Shown one piece after another: positions 9,347 to 16,824 of a DNA stretch of 64,000 bases. The DNA lies in contig NZ_NCSM01000041.1 of assembly GCF_002224125.1 (NCBI RefSeq), forward strand, positions 82,491 through 146,490, in the 5' to 3' direction. Under the pieces are notes generated by a model. That model was not told the DNA's origin, ran no database searches, and was given only the letters and a program-made list of their open reading frames with translations. The translations under genes were made by a program, and so were the position numbers. The first letter of the stretch is position 1. Each line of letters begins with the position of its first letter. Origin of the DNA: Streptomyces sp. NBS 14/10 (GTDB lineage Bacteria; Actinomycetota; Actinomycetes; Streptomycetales; Streptomycetaceae).

Positions 9347-9475
9347 CCGGCCACCCTATGTCTTCGTCATGTCGTCGTCGTGATCGCCTTTGTCGTCCGG
9401 GGATCGCCGGGGGAATGGCCCGGGGCCCGTCCTGGTTGCGACACGCAGATGACCATCCGGCCACAGGAGGCAGGC

Positions 9476-9883
9476 GTGTACGGCGATCCGGCGGAGATCC
9501 GCAAGATCCTCACCGAGCTCGGTGACACCTGGGCGGTGGTGGGGCTCTCCTCGAACCGGACACGCGCGGCGTACCGGGTGGCGGATGTGCTCCAGCGGTA
9601 CGGCAAGCGGATCGTCCCCGTGCACCCGAAGGCCGAGACGGTGCACGGGGAGCAGGGGTACGCGTCGCTGTCCGACATCCCCTTCCCGGTGGACGTCGTG
9701 GACGTGTTCGTCAACAGCGACCTCGCCGGCGCGGTCGCCGACGAGGCCGCGGCCATCGGGGCCAAGGCCGTGTGGTATCAGCTCGGCGTGGTCGACGAGG
9801 CGGCGTACGAGCGCACCCGCGCCGCCGGGCTCGCCATGGTGATGGACCGCTGCCCCGCCATCGAACTGCCCCGGCTGGGCTGA
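9476..9883 (+). CDS. CoA-binding domain protein (Rossmann fold)
   Basis: A 135-residue single-domain protein of the CoA_binding family: WAVVGLSSNRTRAAYRVADVLQRYGKRIVPVHP contains the nucleotide-binding turn, and KAVWYQLGVVDEAAYERTRAAGLAMVMDRCPAIE is the usual C-terminal signature. The GTG at 9476 is five bases after a perfect AGGAGG (9465-9470), better than the in-frame ATG at 9449, which has no ribosome site. Such proteins bind CoA or related nucleotides; the cellular job is not established. Convergent with the YbaK-like gene and separated from it by a strong hairpin. Confidence 0.92.
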   Translation: MYGDPAEIRKILTELGDTWAVVGLSSNRTRAAYRVADVLQRYGKRIVPVHPKAETVHGEQGYASLSDIPFPVDVVDVFVNSDLAGAVADEAAAIGAKAVWYQLGVVDEAAYERTRAAGLAMVMDRCPAIELPRLG

Positions 9884-9911
9884 CCCCGGGCCCGGCGTCT
9901 GGGCCCGGGGT
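9883..9911. terminator. Bidirectional hairpin terminator between convergent genes
   Basis: Perfect 11-bp inverted repeat ACCCCGGGCCC / GGGCCCGGGGT with a 7-base loop, starting at the last base of the CoA-binding gene's stop codon and ending 11 bases before the YbaK-like stop. There is no T tract, as is usual for Streptomyces hairpin terminators. Confidence 0.8.
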
Positions 9912-9922
9912 CCGGCGGCGGG

Positions 9923-10477
9923 TCAGATGCCGAGGCCCTCCAGCAGCTCGGCCCCCGGCAGCGCGGCGAGCGCCTTGCCCGGCAGGATGAGCTTGCCGCG
10001 GCGGCGGCCGCTGCCGATGAGCACGTACGGGGTGTCGGCGACGGCCGCGTCGACCAGGATCGGCCAGTCGGCGGGCAGGCCGAGGGGTGTGACGCCGCCG
10101 AACTCCATACCGGTCTCCCCGAGCGCGGTGTCCATCGGGGCGAACGAGGCCTTGCGGGCGCCGAGTCGGCGGCGCACCGCGCCGTTGACGTCCACGCGGG
10201 TGTGGGAGAGGACCACACAGGCGGCGAGGGTGGCCTCGCCACCGCGCTTGCCCGCGACCACCACGCAGTTCGCGGACTGCTCGACCAGCCAGTCCCCGTA
10301 GTGCTCCACGATCGCGGCCGTGTCGGCCTTGTCCGGGTCGGTGTCCACGTACAGCACCTGCTCCACCGGTACGGGGCCGCCCCAGGCGCGCAGCGCGTCG
10401 GCCACCGGGGCGGTCAGCAGGTCGAGGCATTCGACGGCGGGACGGTGGTCGTCGAAGGCGTCCATCGGCGTACTCAT
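9923..10477 (-). CDS. YbaK/EbsC-type aminoacyl-tRNA deacylase domain protein
   Basis: A 184-residue protein of the YbaK/ProX superfamily, whose members hydrolyse mischarged aminoacyl-tRNAs in trans. Visible blocks are NCVVVAGKRGGEATLAACVVLSHTRVD, the RRRLGARKASFAPMDTALGETGMEFGG region, GVTPLGLPADWPILVDAAVAD (the GG-x-P-x-G-like motif) and the closing YVLIGSGRRRGKLILPGK. Length is normal for stand-alone deacylases. Start ATG at 10477 (MSTPMDAF). The amino-acid specificity cannot be told from the sequence. Confidence 0.88.
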   Translation of the reverse strand: MSTPMDAFDDHRPAVECLDLLTAPVADALRAWGGPVPVEQVLYVDTDPDKADTAAIVEHYGDWLVEQSANCVVVAGKRGGEATLAACVVLSHTRVDVNGAVRRRLGARKASFAPMDTALGETGMEFGGVTPLGLPADWPILVDAAVADTPYVLIGSGRRRGKLILPGKALAALPGAELLEGLGI

Positions 10478-10521
10478 GCGGTCGAAGCTAGCAGGCCGTC
10501 CAGAGGCCGGGAGCCGCCGTC

Positions 10522-11094
10522 TCAGCGCGCCGGGGGCACCGAGACGGTCATGGTCATCTCCACCGTCTGCGCCCCGTCGTTGCGGTAGCCGTGGGGGGCG
10601 CTCGCCTCGAAGGCCGCCGAGGTGCCGGCCGGGACCCGGTAGGTCTCGTCCCCGACGGTCAGCGTCAGCTCGCCCGCCGTGACGTACAGCAGCTCGAAGG
10701 TGCCGGACGGATGCGGGTCCGAGTCGCTGCCGTCACCCGGCATCAGCCGCCACTCCCACATCTCCAGCGGTCCGCGCGCCTCCGTGCCGACGAGGAGCGC
10801 GGTGTAGCTGCCGGCGTCGGTGGACCACATCCGCACCGCCTGGGTGGCGGGGACGAGCTGGACCTTGGGGCCGCTTTCGTAGTCGAGCAGGGTGGTGATG
10901 CTCACGCCGAGCGCGTCGGCGAGCTTGACCGTGGTGCCGACGCTCGGATTGGTACGGGCCTGCTCGATCTGGATGATCATGCCTCGGCTGACCCCGGAGC
11001 GGGCCGCGAGGGCGTCCAGGGTGAAGCCGCGCTCATTGCGCCAGCGCTTGAGGTTGCGGGCGAGCGACTGGGTGAGCTGATCGAGGTCCGTCAC
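10522..11094 (-). CDS. XRE-family regulator with C-terminal cupin domain
   Basis: A 190-residue one-component regulator. Residues about 6-65 form the helix-turn-helix (LARNLKRWRNERGFTLDALAARSGVSRGMIIQIEQARTNPSV), and residues about 105-188 a single cupin (DSDPHPSGTFELLYVTAGELTLTVG ... YRVPAGTSAAFEASAPHGYRNDG) that usually senses a small ligand. I start it at the GTG at 11094, preceded by GGACGG; the upstream extension to 11187 would run through the promoter region. It is divergent from the EamA transporter gene, an arrangement that suggests it controls that transporter and itself through the shared intergenic region. Confidence 0.92.
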   Translation of the reverse strand: MTDLDQLTQSLARNLKRWRNERGFTLDALAARSGVSRGMIIQIEQARTNPSVGTTVKLADALGVSITTLLDYESGPKVQLVPATQAVRMWSTDAGSYTALLVGTEARGPLEMWEWRLMPGDGSDSDPHPSGTFELLYVTAGELTLTVGDETYRVPAGTSAAFEASAPHGYRNDGAQTVEMTMTVSVPPAR

Positions 11095-11208
11095 GGTCCG
11101 TCCGTCCAATATTCTAAATGGTGTAGTCGAACAAACTGAACTACGGTGGTGCACTCTGCACTGCTGCACTTTCCAATGGTTCACCACACTGTACGGCGAG
11201 GTCTCACC
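11095..11208. promoter_or_regulatory. Divergent promoter/operator region with TGCACT triplet and GTAGT dyad
   Basis: The 114-bp gap between the XRE-cupin regulator and the EamA gene is unusually AT-rich at its centre (CCAATATTCTAAATGG). It holds a dyad GTAGT-N12-ACTAC at about 11123-11144 and three direct TGCACT copies at 11150-11155, 11157-11162 and 11165-11170. These are candidate binding sites for the XRE regulator. A ribosome site GGCGAGG (about 11195-11201) precedes the EamA ATG. Confidence 0.6.
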
Positions 11209-12081
11209 ATGTCCGCACTCTTCGCTCTGGCCACCAGCGTCCTGCTGGGCCTGGCCGACTTCGGCGGAGGGCTTCTCACCCGGCGCACCCCCGCCCTCAC
11301 CGTGGTCGTCGTCTCCCAGGGCATCGCGGTCGTCGTCCTGGGCGCCATCGTCACGGCCGGCGGCGGCTGGACGGAGATCGGGCCGCAGCTGTGGTACGCC
11401 GTCGCGGCGGGCGTGGTGGGGCCGGTCGGGATGCTGTGCTTCTACCGGGCGCTGGCGCTCGGCCCGATGGGGGTCGTCTCGCCGATCGGCGCGCTCGGCA
11501 GCGTGGCCGTCCCGCTCGGCGTCGGGCTGGCCCTCGGCGAGCGGCCCGGCCTGCTCCAGTTCGCCGGGATCGCGGTCGCGGTGGCCGGGGTCGTGCTGGC
11601 GAGCGGGCCGCAGACCGGCGGCACGTCCGTACCGCGGCAGACGCTGGTACTCACGCTGGTCGCGGCGGTCGGCTTCGGGTCGGTCATGACGCTGATCGCC
11701 GCGGCGTCCACCACACTGACCGGGCTGTTCCTTGCGCTGTTCGTCCAGCGGGTGTGCAACGTGGTGGTCGGCGGCGGCGCGCTCTATGTGTCCGTACGGC
11801 GCGGCAGCCCGGCGCTCGACCCGGCCGCCGGGGGCGTGCGCGCGCTGTGGGCCGCGCTGCCCGCCCTGGCCTTCGTGGGCCTGGCCGATGTGGCGGGGAA
11901 CGGAACGTACAGCGTGGCCGCCCAGACCGGCCCGGTGACCGTCGCCGCGGTGCTCGCCGCCCTCTATCCGGTCGTGACCGCGCTCGCGGCGCGCGCGGTC
12001 CTCAGCGAGCGGCTGCGCGCGGTGCAGGCGACCGGCGCCGGGCTGGCGCTGGCCGGATCGCTGCTGCTCGCGACGGGGTGA
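11209..12081 (+). CDS. EamA/DMT-family transporter
   Basis: A 290-residue integral membrane protein with about ten hydrophobic segments in two five-helix repeats, the drug/metabolite transporter layout (for example ATSVLLGLADFGGGLLTRR, YRALALGPMGVVSPIGALGS, NGTYSVAAQTGPVTVAAVLA). Family members export amino acids or small metabolites; the substrate here is unknown. The ATG at 11209 (MSALFALATSV) follows GGCGAGG and begins just before the first helix, while the open upstream frame contains operator-like repeats. Divergent from the XRE-cupin regulator that probably controls it. Confidence 0.9.
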   Translation: MSALFALATSVLLGLADFGGGLLTRRTPALTVVVVSQGIAVVVLGAIVTAGGGWTEIGPQLWYAVAAGVVGPVGMLCFYRALALGPMGVVSPIGALGSVAVPLGVGLALGERPGLLQFAGIAVAVAGVVLASGPQTGGTSVPRQTLVLTLVAAVGFGSVMTLIAAASTTLTGLFLALFVQRVCNVVVGGGALYVSVRRGSPALDPAAGGVRALWAALPALAFVGLADVAGNGTYSVAAQTGPVTVAAVLAALYPVVTALAARAVLSERLRAVQATGAGLALAGSLLLATG

Positions 12082-12179
12082 TCGGGCGCTCTGTAAAGGG
12101 CGGGGCTCCTGGGGCTACGGTGCCACCGACCGCCGTTCACGGCGGCGGGTAGCACCAGGCCGAGACCAGGGAGTGGGCA

Positions 12180-12734
12180 GTGACGGAGCGGGCGTTGATC
12201 GCGGGCGTGGGCGACAAGGAGCCGAAGGTCGATCCGGAGGCGTTCGCCGCCCCGACGTCCGTGGTGATCGGCGATGTGACGCTGGGCGCCGGTGCGAGCG
12301 TCTGGTACCACGCGGTGCTGCGCGGCGACGCCGAGACGATCAGCGTGGGGGCCGGCAGCAATATCCAGGACAACTGCACCATGCACGCCGACCCCGGATT
12401 CCCGGCCACCGTCGGCGAGCGGGTGTCGGTGGGGCACAACGCGGTGCTGCACGGCTGTGTCGTCGAGGACGATGTGCTCGTCGGCATGGGCGCCACCGTC
12501 CTCAACGGCGCCCGCATCGGCGCCGGCTCCCTGGTCGCCGCGCAGGCGCTGGTCCCGCAGGGGATGCAGGTGCCGCCGGGCTCGCTGGTCGCGGGGGTGC
12601 CGGCGAAGGTCAGGCGGGAGCTGACCGAGGAGGAACGGGAGGGCATCCGGGCGAACGCGGAGGGCTATATGGAACTGGCCCGCCACCACCACGCCGCCAC
12701 GCTGGAGCGTGAGCGGCGGGAGCGGCAGGCCTGA
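12180..12734 (+). CDS. Gamma carbonic anhydrase-family protein
   Basis: A 184-residue left-handed beta-helix protein of the gamma carbonic anhydrase/PaaY/YrdA family. Hexapeptide repeats run through residues 25-145; the three zinc-ligand histidines are in CTMHADPG and in VSVGHNAVLHGC (two histidines five apart), and the helix closes with SLVAGVPAKVRRELTEEE plus a C-terminal alpha helix. Starts at the GTG at 12180. Whether it hydrates CO2 or acts on another substrate is not decidable here. Its stop codon lies in the first unit of a 17-bp tandem repeat. Confidence 0.93.
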   Translation: MTERALIAGVGDKEPKVDPEAFAAPTSVVIGDVTLGAGASVWYHAVLRGDAETISVGAGSNIQDNCTMHADPGFPATVGERVSVGHNAVLHGCVVEDDVLVGMGATVLNGARIGAGSLVAAQALVPQGMQVPPGSLVAGVPAKVRRELTEEEREGIRANAEGYMELARHHHAATLERERRERQA

Positions 12735-12834
12735 GCGGACACGGAACCCGAGCGGACGCAGAGCCCGAGCGGACTTGGGACCCGCGCGGACGCGGGTCGG
12801 CGGACCGCAACGCGGGCCCGAGCGGACGCGGATC
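12731..12834. repeat. 17-bp tandem repeat starting on the carbonic anhydrase stop codon
   Basis: Units begin at 12731 (CTGAGCGGACACGGAAC), 12748, 12765 and 12782 with an exact 17-bp period, and a fifth unit lies at 12818 (CCGAGCGGACGCGGATC). The conserved core is (C/T)(C/T)GAGCGGAC. Bases 2-4 of unit one are the TGA stop of the carbonic anhydrase gene. The array fills the gap to the convergent DedA gene. Confidence 0.85.
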
Positions 12835-12858
12835 GGTCCGACGGTCGGACCCGGTGGG

Positions 12859-13554
12859 TCAGTCGGCGGCCGGGACCCGGTTGGGCTCGGCCGTCTCGGG
12901 CCCGGCGCCGGACGCCACCTCGGCCTCGGACCCGGCCTCCGGCTCGGCCGCATGGGACTTCTTCGCGCGCCGCTTCATCACCAGCATCGAGCCGAGGCCG
13001 AACAGCAGGGCCGCCACGAGGCCGAGCCAGGAGAAGCGCTTGAGCCAGTCCTCGGCGACCTTGCCGACCGAGTAGATGACCGCGGTGGTGCCACCGGCCC
13101 AGACGATGCCCCCCAGCACGTTGGCGATGAGGAACTTCCAGTACGGCATGCGCAGACATCCGGCGAGCGGGCCGGCGAAGATGCGCAGCAGCGCGATGAA
13201 GCGGCCCACGAAGACCGCCCACATGCCCCACTTCTGGAAGTACCGCTCGGCGTTGGCCACGTGCTCGGCGCTGAAGTGCTTGGGGAACTTCCGGCCCAGC
13301 CACGTCAGCAGCGGCTGACCGCCCTTATGGCCGATGAGATAGCCGATCGAGTCGCCGATGACCGCCCCCGCGATGGCGGAAGCGCCCAAAATGTACGGAT
13401 TGATGTGGTCTTGAGAGGCCGCCAACAGGCTGGCGCTGACAAGAATGATCTCCCCGGGAAGCGGGATGCCCAGGCTCTCCAGGCCGATGACCACGCCTAC
13501 CAGCAGATAGACGCTGACCGCCGGAACGGTCTCGAGCCAGTGATCAATGTGCAA
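12859..13554 (-). CDS. DedA family membrane protein
   Basis: A 231-residue DedA/VTT membrane protein. Family blocks: VYLLVGVVIGLESLGIPLPGEIILV near the N-terminus and the conserved arginine loop FVGRFIALLRIFAGPLAG (about 125-142), then PYWKFLIANVLGGIVWA. Several hydrophobic segments are followed by a cytoplasmic, acidic and Ala/Glu-rich tail. DedA proteins are proton-dependent and support envelope lipid-carrier recycling. The TTG at 13554 has an ideal GGGGAGGAA six bases upstream and gives the standard N-terminus (M)HIDHWLETVPAVSVYL; the frame continues open upstream but lacks a site. Confidence 0.93.
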   Translation of the reverse strand: MHIDHWLETVPAVSVYLLVGVVIGLESLGIPLPGEIILVSASLLAASQDHINPYILGASAIAGAVIGDSIGYLIGHKGGQPLLTWLGRKFPKHFSAEHVANAERYFQKWGMWAVFVGRFIALLRIFAGPLAGCLRMPYWKFLIANVLGGIVWAGGTTAVIYSVGKVAEDWLKRFSWLGLVAALLFGLGSMLVMKRRAKKSHAAEPEAGSEAEVASGAGPETAEPNRVPAAD

Positions 13555-13750
13555 CGCCGGTTCCTCCCCATTGCCCGTACTCTTCCCGCCGTGCACCGAT
13601 TGGGCGCACGGCGGGAAGCCTACTCAATCAGCGCGCGGCCGCCACATCGCACATACCGCATCGATGATCATGGGCGCGGCGCTCGCCGCCGCGCTCCCTC
13701 CATGGGAGACGGTCCGCGGCACCACTAAGGTTCCCGGCGGGTGACGACGG

Positions 13751-14203
13751 TCACGACTGGGGGCGCAGGGTCCAGATCACCGTCATCTCTCCGGTGACCG
13801 CCCCGTCCTCGCGGGTGATCGCGACATGGACCGGAAACTCGGGGCGCCGGCCCTCGTCGAGCTCGACGATCACCTCGGTGGCCGGGCGGCCCAGCCGGGC
13901 GGTCGCGGTGACCATCCCCTTGGCGACCTTCTTGAAGTCGATCTCCGCGCGCACGGGCAGCGGTACGGCGCGGGAGAGCTGGTCGCCGAACGCGGCGAGC
14001 ACGATCGCGCCACTCGCCGACTCGGCGAGGGTGAACATGGCGCCCGCATGCGGCCCGCCGACGTGGTTGCCGAACTCGGGCTGGTCGGGCAGGCGCAGCA
14101 CCGCGTGCTCAGCCGAGGTCTCGACGTACTCCAGGTTCAGGGTGCGCACCATGGGCACCGTGGCGGTGAGCAGTTCACCGATGGACGGCTGGGTCTCTGA
14201 CAT
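13751..14203 (-). CDS. Hot-dog fold thioesterase-like protein (DUF4442/YiiD-C type)
   Basis: A 150-residue single-domain protein. The hot-dog signature is HVGGPHAGAMFTLAESASGAIVLAAF (about 47-72), with the usual beta-strand partner block AEIDFKKVAKGMVTATARLG and an EMTVIWTLRP end. Such proteins are acyl-CoA thioesterases or close relatives; the acyl substrate is unknown. Starts ATG at 14203 (MSETQPSIGELL). Divergent from the Pro/Gln-rich membrane protein gene. Confidence 0.82.
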   Translation of the reverse strand: MSETQPSIGELLTATVPMVRTLNLEYVETSAEHAVLRLPDQPEFGNHVGGPHAGAMFTLAESASGAIVLAAFGDQLSRAVPLPVRAEIDFKKVAKGMVTATARLGRPATEVIVELDEGRRPEFPVHVAITREDGAVTGEMTVIWTLRPQS

Positions 14204-14280
14204 GGCCTGAAGTTACCACTCAGTAGTGTTTACCGGGAAGGGGCGGCCATAGCCGCCATCTGCGGCCCCCTTTATGGTTA

Positions 14281-14296
14281 CTGGCCATGTGGCCAG
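14281..14296 (+). promoter_or_regulatory. Hairpin enclosing the start codon
   Basis: CTGGCC-ATGT-GGCCAG: a perfect 6-bp stem whose loop is the ATG of the downstream gene plus one base. No purine-rich ribosome site precedes it within about 20 bases. Confidence 0.6.
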
Positions 14297-15417
14297 GACA
14301 GCAGCCGCCCGGGGGCGAGCAGAACCCGCAAAATCCAAACCCCTATCAGCAGCCGGGGTATCAACAGCCCAACCCGTATCAGCAGCCGGGTTACCACCAG
14401 CCGAATCCGTATCAGCAGCCCCAGCCACCTCAGCCGGGGCAGCCCCAGGGCCAGCCCCAGCCGCAGGCTCAACCGCAGCAGCAGCCACCGCCACCGGCTC
14501 AGCCGCAGCCGCCGCAGCCACCGCAGGGGCAGCAGCCGCAGCAGATGCACCACATGCCCACGCAGGCATGGGGCACCCCCGCCGTGCAGCCGGGCCCGCC
14601 CGAGCCGCCGCGGAAGAAGAACCGTACGGCCGTCATCGCCATCGTCGCCGCGGTGGCGGTGGTCGCGGCCGCCGCGCTGACCGCCGTGCTGGTGATCAAC
14701 AAGGACGACGACAAGAAGGACGCCGCGAAGGGCGACAAGAAGCCCTCCGCAGCCGCGTCCTCGTCCAAGGACACGCCCTCGCAGGGCGACGGCGGCAGCG
14801 ACGAGGACAACCCGCGCGCGGGCCAGACGGTCGAGCCGGTCATCCCCGGCTGGAAGACGGTCACCAACCCCAAGCGCCACGACGCCTTCGACGTCCCCGC
14901 CGGCTGGTATGTGGCGTCCCCCGACACCATGAGCACGTTCTCCAAGGACGGCAAGCCGCTCATCTCGATGACCGGCCCCGCCTACTACAAGCAGGACAAC
15001 TGCACGATCAAGGACAAGAAGACCGGCGTCACCTTGAAGAGCCCCCTGGCCGGAGCGGGCACCAAGGGCGCCCAAGGCGCCAAGAGTCAGGCCCAAGCCG
15101 CCAAGACCGAGGCGGCCAACTGGCTGTACGCCGTGTTCGACCAGGACGATACGGGCGACTACAAATACACCCCGGCCACGAAGTTCACGAACAAATACGG
15201 CATCAAGGGCTACTCCGCCTCGGGCACCGTCACCGGTGTGAAGAAGAACGACAAGTGCGCGTCGGACGGCAAGACGTTCACCGTCACCTACACGGACATC
15301 AACGGCGACTGGGCGACCTGGGTCCTCTACGCGGCCAAGGGCGTCAAGGACGAGGTTTCCGACGAGACCATCAAGAAGGTCATGAGCACGCTGCGGCCGC
15401 TGAAGTCCGGTACCTGA
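14287..15417 (+). CDS. Pro/Gln-rich single-pass membrane protein with extracytoplasmic domain
   Basis: A 376-residue protein of unrecognised function. Residues 1-105 are cytoplasmic, low complexity, with 11-residue repeats around PNPYQQPGYQQ and long P/Q runs. One membrane helix follows (RTAVIAIVAAVAVVAAAALT, about 116-140), then a Lys/Asp/Ser linker and a folded extracytoplasmic domain from about residue 178 (VIPGWKTVTNPKRHDAFDVP ... ITYTD-like strands, two Cys at NCTIKD and DKCASDG that could pair). The domain architecture is common in Streptomyces. The start ATG is in a hairpin loop with no visible ribosome site, so a later start cannot be excluded. The stop is in the first unit of a 17-bp repeat. 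Confidence 0.85.
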   Translation: MWPGQQPPGGEQNPQNPNPYQQPGYQQPNPYQQPGYHQPNPYQQPQPPQPGQPQGQPQPQAQPQQQPPPPAQPQPPQPPQGQQPQQMHHMPTQAWGTPAVQPGPPEPPRKKNRTAVIAIVAAVAVVAAAALTAVLVINKDDDKKDAAKGDKKPSAAASSSKDTPSQGDGGSDEDNPRAGQTVEPVIPGWKTVTNPKRHDAFDVPAGWYVASPDTMSTFSKDGKPLISMTGPAYYKQDNCTIKDKKTGVTLKSPLAGAGTKGAQGAKSQAQAAKTEAANWLYAVFDQDDTGDYKYTPATKFTNKYGIKGYSASGTVTGVKKNDKCASDGKTFTVTYTDINGDWATWVLYAAKGVKDEVSDETIKKVMSTLRPLKSGT

Positions 15418-15481
15418 GCGGACTCTCCTCCTGAGCCACTTCCCTTCCTGAGCCACCTCCCTTCCTGAGCCGATCAAGCCG
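15414..15481. repeat. 17-bp tandem repeat starting on the stop codon of the Pro/Gln-rich gene
   Basis: Four units with an exact 17-bp period begin at 15414 (CTGAGCGGACTCTCCTC), 15431 (CTGAGCCACTTCCCTTC), 15448 (CTGAGCCACCTCCCTTC) and 15465 (CTGAGCCGATCAAGCCG). Bases 2-4 of unit one are the TGA stop. Unit one shares its first ten bases, CTGAGCGGAC, with the 17-bp array at 12731. Confidence 0.85.
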
Positions 15482-15525
15482 AAATCCGGTTGGCGCCGGG
15501 GCCCGCCCCCAGGGATAGTCCGCTG

Positions 15526-16824
15526 GTGACCATCCCCTCGGCCTCGCGCCACCGCCCCCGCCGCCCCGCCTGGGCCGGCCGCAACTACACCCTGCTGACC
15601 GCCGCCGCCGTGGTGACGGGCCTCGGCAACGCCGGGGCCCTGATCGCGGCGGCGTTCGCGGTCCTGGACGCCGGCGGGGACAGCGGCGACGTCGGCCTCG
15701 TCGCCGCGGCCCGCACCATCCCGCTCGTGGTCTTCCTGCTGATCGGCGGCGCGGTCGCGGACCGGCTGCCGAGGCACCGCGTGATGGTCGCGGCCAACAC
15801 CCTCAACTGCCTGTCCCAGGGCGCCTTCGCCGCGCTTGTGCTGTCGGGCGAGGCACGGCTGTGGCAGATGGCCGTGCTCGCCGCGCTCGGCGGCACCGGG
15901 CAGGCGTTCTTCTCCCCCGCCGCCGAGGGCATGCTGCTCTCCAGCGTGCAGGGCGAACAGGCCGGCCGCGCCTTCGCGGTCTTCCGGATGGGCATGAACG
16001 GCTCGCAGATCGGCGGCGCGGCGCTCGGCGGCGCGCTGATCGCGGCCTTCGGCCCCGGCTGGGTGCTGGCCGTCGACGCCGCCGCCTTCGCCCTCGCCGG
16101 AGCCCTGCGCGCCTTCCTCGACGTCGGTCCGGTGGCCAGACGCGAGGGCGGCGGGCTGCTGCGGGATCTGCGCGAGGGGTGGCAGGAGGTGGCGTCCCGG
16201 GCCTGGCTGTGGAGCATCGTGGTGCAGTTCTCGGTGGTCAACGCCGTGGTGGCGGCGGTCGAGGCGGTGTACGGACCGCTGGTCGCCGAGGAACACCTGG
16301 GCGGCGCCCGGCCCTGGGGGATCGCACTGGCCGCGTTCGGGGTCGGCACCGTTCTGGGCGGGCTGCTGATGACGCGCTGGAAACCGCGGCGGCTGCTGCT
16401 GGTCGGCACGGTGTGCGTGTTCCCGTTCGCCCTCCCGTCGGCCGCGCTCGCCGTCCCGCTGCCCGTCCCCGCCCTGTGCGCGGTGATGTTCGTCGGCGGC
16501 CTCTCCATAGAGGTGTTCGGCGTGTCCTGGATGACCGCGCTGCACCAGGAGATCCCCGAGGACAAGCTGTCGCGGGTCTCCGCGTACGACTGGTTCGGCT
16601 CGGTGTCCATGGTTCCGCTCGCCACGGCGCTCACGGGCCCGGCCGAGAGCGCCTTCGGCCGCACCGCCGCGCTGTGGGGGTGCTCGGCGCTGATCCTGCT
16701 GCTGACCCTGGCCGTGCTGACGGTGCCGGAGGTACGCCGGCTGCGGCGGCGCACACCCGCGCCCGCGGCCACCCACGCCGAACCCGCCGAGCCCGCCGCG
16801 GAGAGCGGCATCAGCCGATACTGA
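15526..16824 (+). CDS. MFS transporter
   Basis: A 432-residue major facilitator protein with about twelve hydrophobic segments, most like the MFS_3/enterobactin-exporter-like group: AARTIPLVVFLLIGGAVADRLPRHRVMVAANT contains the loop 2-3 motif, and MTALHQEIPEDKLSRVSAYDWFGS is a typical signature between helices 10 and 11. The substrate is unknown. I favour the GTG at 15526 (VTIPSASRHRPRR), with AGGGA upstream, over a TTG at 15490. The tail is Ala/Pro/Glu-rich. Its stop overlaps the convergent spermidine-synthase-like gene by 14 bases. Confidence 0.9.
   Translation: MTIPSASRHRPRRPAWAGRNYTLLTAAAVVTGLGNAGALIAAAFAVLDAGGDSGDVGLVAAARTIPLVVFLLIGGAVADRLPRHRVMVAANTLNCLSQGAFAALVLSGEARLWQMAVLAALGGTGQAFFSPAAEGMLLSSVQGEQAGRAFAVFRMGMNGSQIGGAALGGALIAAFGPGWVLAVDAAAFALAGALRAFLDVGPVARREGGGLLRDLREGWQEVASRAWLWSIVVQFSVVNAVVAAVEAVYGPLVAEEHLGGARPWGIALAAFGVGTVLGGLLMTRWKPRRLLLVGTVCVFPFALPSAALAVPLPVPALCAVMFVGGLSIEVFGVSWMTALHQEIPEDKLSRVSAYDWFGSVSMVPLATALTGPAESAFGRTAALWGCSALILLLTLAVLTVPEVRRLRRRTPAPAATHAEPAEPAAESGISRY

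Noticed and set aside
8648..9475. Long N-terminal extension of the CoA-binding gene
   Set aside because: It lies antisense to the YigZ-family gene, and a perfect AGGAGG precedes the GTG at 9476.
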